Part shown: positions 34,125 through 41,104 of the stretch, piece after piece
How positions within the stretch are numbered: the stretch's first letter is position 1
How the letters are laid out: each line of letters starts with the position of its first letter
Assembly (NCBI GenBank): GCA_020853705.1
Contig: JADYYK010000094.1
Location: 1 to 41,145, forward strand
DNA from: Deltaproteobacteria bacterium
GTDB taxonomy: Bacteria; Myxococcota_A; Polyangia; Haliangiales; JADYYK01
DNA: 41,145 nt
Reading direction: 5' to 3'
Notes under the pieces: model-generated
Told to the model about the DNA's origin: nothing
The model's input: the letters and a program-made list of their open reading frames with translations, nothing else
Database searches by the model: none
Position numbers and translations under genes: made by a program

Positions 34125-34544
34125 ATGGGACTGACCGACAACCTGCGACGCCAGCACACCGAGATCCTCAAGATGGCCGGCGAGATCAACCACCTCATCG
34201 GCGGCGGCGCGGTCAAGAACGCCACCGCGTTGCGCGGCGTGCTGGCGCGGCTGACCGGCGTGGTCAAGGTCCACCTGGCCATGGAGGACGCCTCGATGTA
34301 CCCGCTCATGGTCGCCGCCAAGGAGGGCCAGATCGCGACCATGGCGCGGCGCTACCAGAAGGAGATGGGCGGGCTGGCCGAGGCCTACGTCAAGTACAGC
34401 GAGCGCTGGAAGCAGGGCGGGGCCATCGAGGCCGAGGCGGGCGACTTCACCGCGCAGACCGGCGAGGTCTTCGGCAAGCTGGCGACCCGTATCCAGCGCG
34501 AGGACGAGGAGCTGTATCCGCTGGTGGACAAGCTCGGGCTGTAG
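34125..34544 (+). CDS. Hemerythrin HHE domain protein
   Basis: 139 aa four-helix protein. Metal ligands expected in the HHE fold are partly visible: His11 (RRQHTEIL), His23, and H-x-x-x-E in VKVHLAMED (His50, Glu54). In the last helix the usual H-x-x-x-E reads RIQREDEELYP, so the His appears to be Arg. The protein may therefore bind a di-iron site in an altered way or not at all. Likely cytoplasmic; members of the family sense or store O2 or NO, or repair iron centres. ATG 34125 has GGGGGA 4 bp upstream and is preferred to ATG 34113. It follows the PilZ gene closely. Confidence 0.8.
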   Translation: MGLTDNLRRQHTEILKMAGEINHLIGGGAVKNATALRGVLARLTGVVKVHLAMEDASMYPLMVAAKEGQIATMARRYQKEMGGLAEAYVKYSERWKQGGAIEAEAGDFTAQTGEVFGKLATRIQREDEELYPLVDKLGL

Positions 34545-34569
34545 TGCCCCCTGGGGGCGGCAGGGGGGC
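34545..34569 (+). terminator. GC hairpin after the hemerythrin-like gene
   Basis: TGCCCCCT (34545-34552) can pair with AGGGGGGC starting at 34562, and an alternative shorter fold exists with the G run at 34553-34557. It lies directly after the stop codon. No U tract. Confidence 0.4.
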
Positions 34570-34655
34570 GGCGACACGCGTTGCCTGAGCGCGGCGGTCG
34601 TGGCAGGCTGGGCGCCGTCCATGCGTGGGGCGTGGGCGGAAAGCGGGTGGACGTC

Positions 34656-36164
34656 ATGAGCACGGCAGGCCAGGGAGTTCCGGGCAGCAGCAACGGACAT
34701 GTGCCAGTGGTCGGGGCGGGGCAGGGCGCCAGCGCGGCCGGGAGCGCGGCTCCTGGTGCGGCGACGGCCCCGGTGACGGCGGGCGCCACGCCGGTGGCCA
34801 GCATCGCCGAGCTGGTGGGCGGGCTGCGCGCCGGCTACGACAGCGGGCGCACGCGCGGCCTGGAGTGGCGGCGCAAGCAGCTCGCGGCGGGCATCGCGCT
34901 GGTCAAGGAGAACGAGCGCGAGATCCTGGAGGCGCTGCGCGTCGACCTCGGCAAGCCGGCGCTCGAGGGCGTGATGGCGGAGGTCTCGTACACGCTGGGC
35001 GAGGCGCGCTTCATGCTGAAGAAGCTGGCCGGCTGGCTGAAGCCCCGCAAGGTGTCGACCCCGATGATGGCGCAGCCCGGCAAGAGCGTGCTGGTGCAGG
35101 AGCCGCTCGGCGTGGTGTGCGTGATCGCGCCGTGGAACTACCCGTTCCAGCTCGCCATGGTGCCCGCGCTGGGCGCGCTGGCGGCGGGCAACACCGTGGT
35201 GCTCAAGCCGTCGGAGGTGTCGGCGGCGACGTCGAACCTGTTCGCCCGGTTGATCCCGCGCTACTTCGACAGCAGCGCGATGCGCGTGGTCGAGGGCGGC
35301 GTGGTGGAGACCTCGGCGCTGCTGGAGCAGCGCTTCGATCACATCTTCTACACCGGCAACGGCGCCGTGGGCCGTGTGGTCATGGCGGCGGCGGCCAAGC
35401 ACCTGACCCCGGTCACGCTGGAGCTGGGCGGCAAGAGCCCGTGCTACGTGGATCCCAGCGCCGACCTCGACGTCGCCGCGCGGCGCATCGCCTGGGGCAA
35501 GTTCTACAACGCCGGGCAGACCTGCGTGGCGCCCGACTACATCCTGGCCCACGCCTCGGTGCACGATCGCCTGCTGGAGAAGCTGGCCGCCACGGTGAAG
35601 CAGTTCTATGGCGCCGACCCGCAGCGCAGCCCGGACTATGGCCGGATCGTCAACCAGCGCCACCACCGGCGCCTGATGAAGCTCCTCGGCAGCGGGGACG
35701 TGGTGGTGGGCGGCACCGGGGACGAGGCCACGCGCTACCTGGCGCCGACGGTGCTCAAGAACGTGTCGCCTGACTCGCCGGTGATGGCCGAGGAGATCTT
35801 CGGGCCCATCCTGCCGGTGCTCAAGGTCAGCGGGCCGGAGGAGGCCATCAGCTTCGTCAACCGGCGCGAGAAGCCGCTGGCGCTGTACGTGTTCGCGGGT
35901 GACCGCGACGTCGCCGAGCAGTTCATCGCGCGCACCTCGTCGGGTGGCGTGACCGTGAACCACGCCTGGCTGCACCTGGCGGTGCCCGAGCTGCCCTTCG
36001 GCGGCGTCGGCGAGAGCGGCATGGGCGCCTACCACGGTCAGAGCACCTTCGACACCTTCAGCCACATGAAGCCGGTGCTCAAGAAGCCGTTCCTGTTCGA
36101 CCCCTCGATCCTGTATCCACCCTACACCGAGGGTAAGCAGAAGATGATTCGAAAGCTGCTGTAG
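34656..36164 (+). CDS. Aldehyde dehydrogenase, ALDH3-like
   Basis: 502 aa. NAD(P)-dependent oxidation of an aldehyde to the acid. After a Gly/Ala/Ser-rich N-terminal tail of about 50 residues the full ALDH fold is present: VIAPWNYPFQLAMVPALGAL (cofactor site), FTGNG-type FYTGNGAVGR, general base Glu256 in TLELGGKSP, and nucleophile Cys290 in NAGQTCVAPDY. EIFGPILPV and the C-terminal LYPPYTEGKQK segment fit the class 3/coniferyl-aldehyde branch. No membrane anchor is visible. ATG 34656 was chosen; GTG 34647 is possible. The low-complexity N-terminus is unusual for the family. A small protein gene follows 42 bp downstream. Substrate not deducible. Confidence 0.93.
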   Translation: MSTAGQGVPGSSNGHVPVVGAGQGASAAGSAAPGAATAPVTAGATPVASIAELVGGLRAGYDSGRTRGLEWRRKQLAAGIALVKENEREILEALRVDLGKPALEGVMAEVSYTLGEARFMLKKLAGWLKPRKVSTPMMAQPGKSVLVQEPLGVVCVIAPWNYPFQLAMVPALGALAAGNTVVLKPSEVSAATSNLFARLIPRYFDSSAMRVVEGGVVETSALLEQRFDHIFYTGNGAVGRVVMAAAAKHLTPVTLELGGKSPCYVDPSADLDVAARRIAWGKFYNAGQTCVAPDYILAHASVHDRLLEKLAATVKQFYGADPQRSPDYGRIVNQRHHRRLMKLLGSGDVVVGGTGDEATRYLAPTVLKNVSPDSPVMAEEIFGPILPVLKVSGPEEAISFVNRREKPLALYVFAGDRDVAEQFIARTSSGGVTVNHAWLHLAVPELPFGGVGESGMGAYHGQSTFDTFSHMKPVLKKPFLFDPSILYPPYTEGKQKMIRKLL

Positions 36165-36193
36165 ACAGCAGGGTCTGCCTTTACACACCGACA

Positions 36194-36201
36194 AGGAGAG
36201 A
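36194..36201 (+). promoter_or_regulatory. Strong Shine-Dalgarno of the small helical protein gene
   Basis: AAGGAGAG lies 5 bp before ATG 36207. It is one of the best ribosome binding sites in a window where most genes have none, pointing to efficient translation. Confidence 0.6.
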
Positions 36202-36206
36202 GTCTC

Positions 36207-36521
36207 ATGTCCGTTCACGATCACTCGAAGCTCCCGAAGCCGGGCGGCAAGGTCGTCAAGTTCGCCCAGGTCGACACCCTGCAGGAGGCGTTCGACTACA
36301 TGTACGCGGGCTATCACGCCTGCGTGGACAAGATCGACAAGACCAACGGCCCCGAGCAGAAGCTGTGGGAGGATGCCGCAGCCGCCTACCTGACCGCCAA
36401 CGCCACCATGCAGGCCCTCAAGGCGCTGCCCCCCGCGGCCGGCGTCGAGAACGCCCGCAAGATGCTGGCCAACGCCAACAACCTGGCCGACAAGGCCGCC
36501 GCAGCCCATAAGTCGAGCTAG
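36207..36521 (+). CDS. Small helical protein of unknown family
   Basis: 104 aa. It starts SVHDHSKLPKPGGKVVKF and then appears to be mostly alpha-helical and Ala/Lys-rich, ending NLADKAAAAHKSS. Two aromatic-rich turns are visible (EAFDYMYAGYHACVDKI and EQKLWEDAAAAYL). There is no signal peptide or membrane segment, so it is cytoplasmic. It lies directly after the aldehyde dehydrogenase gene and is followed by a strong hairpin, so it is the last gene of that unit. A single Cys is present. I do not recognise it and propose no function. Confidence 0.75.
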   Translation: MSVHDHSKLPKPGGKVVKFAQVDTLQEAFDYMYAGYHACVDKIDKTNGPEQKLWEDAAAAYLTANATMQALKALPPAAGVENARKMLANANNLADKAAAAHKSS

Positions 36522-36524
36522 CCC

Positions 36525-36549
36525 CCTCGAAGCGCGAAGCGCTTCGAGG
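36525..36549. terminator. Bidirectional hairpin terminator
   Basis: A perfect 11-bp stem (36525-36535 with 36539-36549) with loop GAA lies between the small protein gene and the converging hutI. No U tract. Confidence 0.65.
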
Positions 36550-36552
36550 AGG

Positions 36553-36626
36553 CTATTCCGGATCCGGATCCGCCTCCGGCTGCCTCCGCTTCCGTTTCGG
36601 CTTCCGCTTCCGCCTCCGCCTCCGCC
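36553..36626. repeat. Degenerate hexanucleotide repeat after hutI
   Basis: The stretch is made of variants of TTCCGC, CTCCGC and CCGGAT in tandem, directly behind the hutI stop (36627-36629). It is not part of a recognisable gene. Confidence 0.6.
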
Positions 36627-37871
36627 CTATCGCGTTGCCACCACCCGCCCATCCTTGATCACCACCCGCGCCAGGTTGGCCCCGTAGTGATACGGGATCT
36701 GCTCTGGCTCGGTGGCGTCCCAGATCACCAGATCCGCCGGCGCGCCGACCCGCACCCGCCCCAGTGACGGCCGCGCCAGCGCGCGCGCGGCATGCACGGT
36801 CACGCCCATCCAGGCCTCCTCCACGCTCATCTTGAGCGCGGTGCAGCCCAGCCACATCTGCAGCGGCAGCGCCTCGGTCATCGACGACCCCGGGTTCATG
36901 TCGGTGCCCAGCGCGACCGCGACCCCGCCGTCGAGCAGGGCGCGCGCAGGTGGCAGCGGCTGGCCCAGGTTGATGGCCGCGCCGGGCAGGCACACCGCGA
37001 CGGTGCCAGCCCGCGCCAGCGCCGGGATGACCTCCGGCGGCAGGTGCTCCAGGTGGTCGACCGACAGCGCGCCGAACTCCGCCGCCAGCGCCGAGGCGCC
37101 CAGCGCCGCCAGCTGATCGGCGTGCACCCGCAGACCCAGACCGGCGCGCTTGCCGCCCTCGAGCACGCGCCGCGCCTCGGCCAGGGTGAAGGCGCCCTCG
37201 TCGCAGAACACGTCGATGCTCTCGCACAGGCCACGGGCCCGCGTCGGCAGCTCGTCGGCGCACAGGCGCACCCACTCGGCGCGCGCGGCGTCGTCTCCAC
37301 GTGCCTCGGGCGGGATGGCATGCGCCGCCAGCAGTGTGGGCGACAGCTCCAGCGGGCCCAGGCCGTCGAGCTCGGCGATGACCTCGAGCAAGCGCAGCTC
37401 ACCCTCGACGTCGAGGGCATAGCCGCTCTTGGCCTCGCAGGTGGTCACGCCGAAGGCACACATCCGCCCCAGGCGCACCGCAGCCGCCGCCAGCAGCACC
37501 TTGTCCCTGGCCAGCCGCGTGGCGCGCACCGTCGACGCGATCCCGCCGCCGGCCGCCGCGACCTCCTGGTAGCTGGCGCCGGCGGACCGCGCGCCGAACT
37601 CGGCCGAGCGATCCCCGGCCCACACCGGGTGCGCGTGCGACTCGATGAGGCCCGGGGACACCAGGCCCCCGCGCGCATCCACGATCCGACCACCCGGTTC
37701 GAACACCAGCGCCTCGGTGACGTCGCTGCCATGCCCGATCCATACGACGCGACCCTGACATGTGCCGACGGCCAGGCCTGCGCCGGCCTCGGGCCCGCGC
37801 TGGGCCGCCAGGCGCTGGCCCGCCGGCGCAGTCTCGTCCATGGCCAGAAGCTGCCCGATGCCGATGACCAC
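36627..37871 (-). CDS. hutI: Imidazolonepropionase
   Basis: 414 aa if started at GTG 37871 (CDLVVIGIGQLLAMDE follows the usual HutI N-terminus). Third step of histidine degradation: hydrolysis of imidazolonepropionate to formiminoglutamate. Amidohydrolase metal ligands are visible: ESHAHPVWAGDR (HxH), LRVHADQLAALG (His), SVDHLEHLPPE (His) and LGTDMNPGSS (Asp). The end KDGRVVATR is normal. The frame stays open upstream through about 100 further codon-biased residues and a poly-Gly tract into the end of hutU, so the true start may be earlier or the protein may be fused to HutU (see the separate entry). The downstream side ends in a hexanucleotide repeat and a hairpin. Confidence 0.85.
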   Translation of the reverse strand: MVIGIGQLLAMDETAPAGQRLAAQRGPEAGAGLAVGTCQGRVVWIGHGSDVTEALVFEPGGRIVDARGGLVSPGLIESHAHPVWAGDRSAEFGARSAGASYQEVAAAGGGIASTVRATRLARDKVLLAAAAVRLGRMCAFGVTTCEAKSGYALDVEGELRLLEVIAELDGLGPLELSPTLLAAHAIPPEARGDDAARAEWVRLCADELPTRARGLCESIDVFCDEGAFTLAEARRVLEGGKRAGLGLRVHADQLAALGASALAAEFGALSVDHLEHLPPEVIPALARAGTVAVCLPGAAINLGQPLPPARALLDGGVAVALGTDMNPGSSMTEALPLQMWLGCTALKMSVEEAWMGVTVHAARALARPSLGRVRVGAPADLVIWDATEPEQIPYHYGANLARVVIKDGRVVATR

Positions 37872-38261
37872 GAGATCGCAGCGCGGGCGACCGTCCTCGG
37901 CGCGCGGCAGAGCGCTGCCCAGCGGCGCGCTGTCCAGCGGCAGCGTCAGGGTCTTGCCGTTCGAGAGCGCCACGTCGACCCCGCGCCAGCCCGCAGCCAC
38001 GGCCGCGCTGGCGATACGCACGTCGTCGCCGTGCAGCGCGCCCTCGCCACCGATCAGCGGCCCACGGTCGTGCAGCCGGCGCAGCGGGATCCGGCGCAGC
38101 TCACCACCCTCGAGCTCCACCTCCAGCGCGGCGCCGTGGTGCAGGACCTCGGCGCGTGCGACCTTGGCGCCGCCTCCGGTGCCTCCGCCACCGCCACCCC
38201 CACCGCCACCGCCACCGCCACCCCCACCGCCCCCGCCCCCGCCACCGCCCGCGTCGCGCAC
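37872..38261 (-). other. In-frame N-terminal extension of hutI: poly-Gly linker plus unknown domain
   Basis: In the hutI frame this stretch has no stop. From GTG 38261 it encodes RDAG, about 27 Gly, then a domain of about 90 residues containing [37 protein letters not shown] and VDVALSNGKTLTLPL. Codon third positions are nearly all G or C, as in real genes, while the overlapping hutU frame here is Trp/Cys/Arg-rich and unlike protein. The LSNGKTLTLPL part loosely recalls DUF2442-type beta domains (weak, from memory). It is either a fused domain of HutI or the link of a HutU-HutI fusion. Confidence 0.55.
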
Positions 38262-39946
38262 GCGCGCAGCCGCGGCACCACCACGCCGCGCTCGCTGGCG
38301 CACGCGATGGCCTCGGGGTAGCCGGCGTCGGCGTGACGGATGACGCCCATGCCAGGGTCGGAGGTCAGCACGCGCTCGAGGCGGCGCGCCGCGGCGTCGC
38401 TGCCATCTGCGACCACCACCATGCCGGCGTGCTGCGAGTAGCCGATCCCCACGCCGCCGCCGTGGTGCAGGCTGACCCAGGTCGCGCCCGCCGCGGTGTT
38501 GACCAGCGCGTTGAGCAGGGGCCAATCGGACACCGCGTCGCTGCCGTCGCGCATGGCCTCGGTCTCGCGGTTGGGCGACGCCACCGAGCCGGAGTCGAGG
38601 TGATCGCGTCCGATCACGATGGGCGCCGAGACCTCGCCGCGGCGCACCAGGTCGTTCAGCGCCAGGCCGACGCGCGCGCGCTGGCCATAGCCGAGCCAGC
38701 AGATCCGGGCCGGCAGGCCCTGGAAGGCCACGCGCTCGCCGGCCAGGCGCAGCCAGCGCGCCAGCGCGGGGTCGTCGGGCCCGGTCTCCAGCACCGCGCG
38801 GTCGGTGCGCGCGATGTCGGCCGGATCGCCCGACAGCGCGACCCAGCGAAACGGACCCTTGCCCTCGCAGAACAGCGGGCGCACATAGGCGGGCACGAAG
38901 CCGGGGAAGCTGAAGGCCTCGGCGTGGGGGACGCCGCCCAGCTCGGCCTGCGCGCGCAGGTTGTTGCCGTAGTCGAACACGTGGGCGCCGCGCTGGCCCA
39001 GGCGCACCATCAGGCGCACATGCTCGGCCATCGAGGCGCGGGCGCGAGCCTCGTAGGCGCCCGGGTCGCGCGCGCGCAGCTCGGCGCCGCCGGCCAGGGT
39101 GAGGTCGCGCGGCAAGTAGCCGACCAGGGGGTCGTGCGCGGCGGTCTGATCGGTCAGGAGGTCGGGGGTGCGATTGCGGTCGCACAGGACGCCGAGCAGG
39201 TCGACGATGTTGGCCTCGACACCGATGGAGCGCGGGGTGCGCGCGGCGACGTGCTGGTCCACCAGGGCCAGCGCGGCGTCGATCGACGGCGCGACCTCGT
39301 CGAGGTAGCGGGTGGCGACGCGGCGGTCGAGGCGGCTGCGATCGACGTCGGCGATCAGGCACACGCCGTTGTTCATGGTGACCGCGAGCGGCTGCGCGCC
39401 GCCCATGCCGCCGCAGCCGCCGGTGACGACCAGGCGGCCAGCGAGATCGGCGCCAGCGCCCCAGTGGGTGCGCGCCGCGGCGGCGAAGGTCTCGTAGGTG
39501 CCCTGCAGGATCCCCTGGGTGCCGATGTAGATCCAGCTGCCCGCGGTCATCTGGCCGTACATCATCAGGCCCTGCGCCTCGAGCTCGCGGAAGTGCTTCC
39601 AGGTCGCCCACGCCGGGACCAGGTTGGAGTTGGCGATGAGCACGCGCGGTGCGTCGGCGTGGGTGCGGAACACGCCGACCGGACGCCCCGATTGCACCAG
39701 CAGCGTCTCGTCATCCTCGAGCCGCCGCAGCTCGGCGCAGATGGCGTGGAAGTCGGGCCAGCTGCGCGCCGCCTTGCCGGTGCCGCCATAGACCACCAGG
39801 TCTGCCGGCCGCTCGGCGACGTCGGGGTCGAGGTTGTTCATCAGCATGCGCAGGGCGGCCTCCTGCTGCCAACCCTTGCAGCTGATGGCGGTGCCGCGCG
39901 GAGCGCGGATGACGGGAGGCGCGGCGGGGGAGGCGGGCGAGGACAT
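38054..39946 (-). CDS. hutU: Urocanate hydratase with frame-altered tail
   Basis: 630 aa from ATG 39946. Second step of histidine degradation: urocanate plus water to imidazolonepropionate, with bound NAD+. Family blocks: [20 protein letters not shown] at the N-terminus, NAD-binding [45 protein letters not shown] with the conserved Cys, and [15 protein letters not shown]. Normal HutU homology ends near residue 561 at GVVVPRLR (about 38265), typical family length. The last 69 residues come from the GGN repeat and the overlapping hutI-frame DNA read out of frame, and they look non-biological. So either a stop was lost or a 1-base shift hides a HutU-HutI fusion. A TGCTAGCAA element sits 5 bp before the ATG. 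Confidence 0.85.
   Translation of the reverse strand: MSSPASPAAPPVIRAPRGTAISCKGWQQEAALRMLMNNLDPDVAERPADLVVYGGTGKAARSWPDFHAICAELRRLEDDETLLVQSGRPVGVFRTHADAPRVLIANSNLVPAWATWKHFRELEAQGLMMYGQMTAGSWIYIGTQGILQGTYETFAAAARTHWGAGADLAGRLVVTGGCGGMGGAQPLAVTMNNGVCLIADVDRSRLDRRVATRYLDEVAPSIDAALALVDQHVAARTPRSIGVEANIVDLLGVLCDRNRTPDLLTDQTAAHDPLVGYLPRDLTLAGGAELRARDPGAYEARARASMAEHVRLMVRLGQRGAHVFDYGNNLRAQAELGGVPHAEAFSFPGFVPAYVRPLFCEGKGPFRWVALSGDPADIARTDRAVLETGPDDPALARWLRLAGERVAFQGLPARICWLGYGQRARVGLALNDLVRRGEVSAPIVIGRDHLDSGSVASPNRETEAMRDGSDAVSDWPLLNALVNTAAGATWVSLHHGGGVGIGYSQHAGMVVVADGSDAAARRLERVLTSDPGMGVIRHADAGYPEAIACASERGVVVPRLRACATRAVAGAGAVGVAVAVAVGVAVAEAPEAAPRSHAPRSCTTAPRWRWSSRVVSCAGSRCAGCTTVGR
38171..38258. 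repeat. GGN triplet tract at the hutU-hutI junction
   Basis: On the minus strand about 26 GGN codons (GGC, GGT, GGG, GGA) are read as poly-Gly in the hutI frame and as alternating Val/Ala/Gly in the hutU frame. It includes runs of five G, prone to replication slippage and to sequencing error. Confidence 0.8.
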
Positions 39947-39951
39947 GCCTG

Positions 39952-39960
39952 TTGCTAGCA
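39952..39960 (-). promoter_or_regulatory. Candidate extended -10 of hutU
   Basis: TGCTAGCAA on the minus strand; hexamer TAGCAA ends 5 bp before ATG 39946. The hexamer is a poor -10 match, but context and spacing fit the pattern of other genes here. Confidence 0.25.
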
Positions 39961-40020
39961 CGGGTAGAGGCCACGCCGCACCTGGTCGCGCAGGGAACCT
40001 GATCGAGGGCGGAGGCAGAG

Positions 40021-40169
40021 GGAGGACGAGGACGAGCACGAGCACGAGCACGAGGACGAGCACGAGCACGAGCACGAGCACGAGGACGAGCACGAGGACG
40101 AGGACGAGCACGAGGACGAGCACGAGCACGAGGACGAGCACGAGGACGAGCACGAGGACGAGCACGAGG
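40021..40169. repeat. Hexanucleotide repeat array (GAGCAC/GAGGAC), about 25 units
   Basis: The plus strand alternates between GAGCAC and GAGGAC units in irregular order over about 150 bp. It lies 75 bp upstream of the hutU start. In several frames it makes dipeptide runs (Glu-His/Asp or Leu-Val), producing misleading open frames. Confidence 0.9.
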
Positions 40170-40250
40170 TGGCGGCGGCGGGTGGTGGTGTGGCGGGGGC
40201 TGCGGCCGACCTTGCGTGGCGGTCGAGGGCGGGTGCTGGGTTCGGCGGCG

Positions 40251-40291
40251 GCAGCTTGCGCGCCAGCAAAGAGCGCTGGCACGCAAGCTGC
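40251..40291. repeat. 17-bp-arm inverted repeat (orphan hairpin)
   Basis: Arms 40251-40267 and 40275-40291 match with one mismatch (or a G-U pair in RNA), with a 7-nt loop aaagagc. It is not next to any stop codon on the plus strand and lies more than 300 bp upstream of the hutU start, so a terminator role is not obvious. Confidence 0.65.
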
Positions 40292-40338
40292 GCGGGCCGC
40301 CTCTTGCGCCGTCATGGGCTGCGTCTTGGGCGCTCGCT

Positions 40339-40398
40339 CTGTCTGACCTCGTTCTTGGGCCCCTCACTGGGGTGAGGGCCCAAGAACGGGTCAGACAG
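40339..40398 (+). promoter_or_regulatory. Large hairpin directly before the ribosome binding site of four-helix gene A
   Basis: The left arm 40339-40367 and right arm 40372-40398 pair over about 27 bp with two bulged bases and loop TGGG. The right arm runs into AGGAGG (40397-40402), 4 bp before ATG 40407. The right arm sequence (GTGAGGGCCCAAGAACGGG then AGACAGGAG) is closely repeated in front of gene B. Confidence 0.75.
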
Positions 40399-40406
40399 GA
40401 GGCAAG

Positions 40407-40730
40407 ATGGCATTCAAGGTTCTCGAGATGGCGATTGCGCTCGCGGGGCAGCTGCGCGGCCCGCTGGAGGCGGTCCGCCGGCGGGATCGCTCGCTGGAAG
40501 ACCAGGTGCGGCGGGCGGCCACCAGCGTGGCGCTGAACCTGGCCGAGTCGACGGGGCGCGATGGCGCCGACCGGGTGCGCTTCATCCGCATCGCGGCTGG
40601 CAGCCTGTGTGAGTGTCGCGCGGGGCTGGAGGTTGCGAAGGCCTGGGGCTTCGTCGAGCCGCGCGACCTGGCGGGCCCCCTGGCGCTGGCCTCCCACATC
40701 GAGGCCATCCTCTACAAGCTGCGCCGGTGA
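40407..40730 (+). CDS. Four-helix-bundle protein A (S23/23S rRNA IVS-type)
   Basis: 107 aa. The central motif DQVRRAATSVALNLAESTGR matches the S-x-x-x-N-[IL]-AE-x-x-GR signature of the four-helix-bundle proteins first found in intervening sequences of 23S rRNA (related in fold to Avd). The N-terminus AFKVLEMAIALAGQL and C-terminal IEAILYKLRR are typical. Its biochemical role is not known; related proteins form pentamers and bind nucleic acid (family knowledge). Here it is not in an rRNA gene. It has a good ribosome binding site under a large hairpin and converges on a paralogue of identical length. Confidence 0.85.
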   Translation: MAFKVLEMAIALAGQLRGPLEAVRRRDRSLEDQVRRAATSVALNLAESTGRDGADRVRFIRIAAGSLCECRAGLEVAKAWGFVEPRDLAGPLALASHIEAILYKLRR

Positions 40731-40737
40731 GACCTGC

Positions 40738-40766
40738 GGGCGAGGCCGGCTGACCCGGCCTCGCCC
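40738..40766. terminator. Bidirectional hairpin between the two four-helix genes
   Basis: A perfect 12-bp stem (40738-40749 with 40755-40766) with loop CTGAC lies midway between the stops of the convergent genes. No U tract. Confidence 0.65.
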
Positions 40767-40774
40767 GAGGTTCG

Positions 40775-41098
40775 TCAGTGCGTCATGCGCCAGAGCATGG
40801 CGCCGACGCGGCGACCCAGCCCGAGGGCGTGCTGGACCTCGGCCGCCTCGAGGTTGCCCCAGGCGACCGCGACCCGCAGCCCGGCGGCGACCTCGAGGTT
40901 GCCACCCGCGCTGACGCGGTAGTGATGCGGCCTGTCCTTGCCGGCCCGGCCAGCGCCCTCGGCGATGTTCATCGCCACGCTGCTAGCGGCGCGCTGCACC
41001 TGGTCGGCCAGGTCACGGTTGCTGAGCCGCAGCCGCGCCACCAGGGGGCGCAACGCCTCGATCATCTCCAACGCAACCTCCAGAACCTCGAGTGCCAT
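40775..41098 (-). CDS. Four-helix-bundle protein B (S23/23S rRNA IVS-type)
   Basis: 107 aa, paralogue of protein A with the same length and no gaps: ALEVLEVALEMIEALR at the N-terminus and DQVQRAASSVAMNIAEGAGR in the centre, a full match to the family signature (NIAEG-x-GR). GGNLEVAAGLRVAVAWG corresponds to LCECRAGLEVAKAWG in A. ATG 41098 has GGAGAGG 6 bp upstream. The first codons are also alike at DNA level in A and B (GAGGTTCTGGAG versus AAGGTTCTCGAG). The 5' flank continues to the window edge and carries half of the same hairpin as gene A. Confidence 0.85.
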   Translation of the reverse strand: MALEVLEVALEMIEALRPLVARLRLSNRDLADQVQRAASSVAMNIAEGAGRAGKDRPHHYRVSAGGNLEVAAGLRVAVAWGNLEAAEVQHALGLGRRVGAMLWRMTH

Positions 41099-41104
41099 GT
41101 GAAC

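Larger units (their letters stand above)
39947..40406. other. Long intergenic region rich in repeats and hairpins
   Basis: This 460-bp region between hutU and the first four-helix-bundle gene holds a hexanucleotide repeat array (40021-40169), a G-rich stretch (about 40170-40250), a 17-bp-arm hairpin (40251-40291) and a large hairpin in front of the next gene (40339-40398). No protein or RNA gene was recognised. Confidence 0.6.

Noticed and set aside
40021..40169. Possible CRISPR array
   Set aside because: Units are 6 bp, contiguous and degenerate, with no spacers. It is a simple-sequence repeat.
39947..40315. In-frame N-terminal extension of hutU through a long Leu-Val dipeptide run
   Set aside because: It is produced by the hexanucleotide repeat. 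HutU homology starts right after ATG 39946, and the Leu-Val run resembles no protein.
40339..40398. Insertion-sequence terminal inverted repeats
   Set aside because: The arms are only 4 bp apart, no transposase is present and no target duplication is visible. A structural RNA element fits better.
40407..41098. Diversity-generating retroelement (Avd-like proteins)
   Set aside because: No reverse transcriptase and no template/variable repeat pair was found in the window. The proteins fit the general S23/IVS group.
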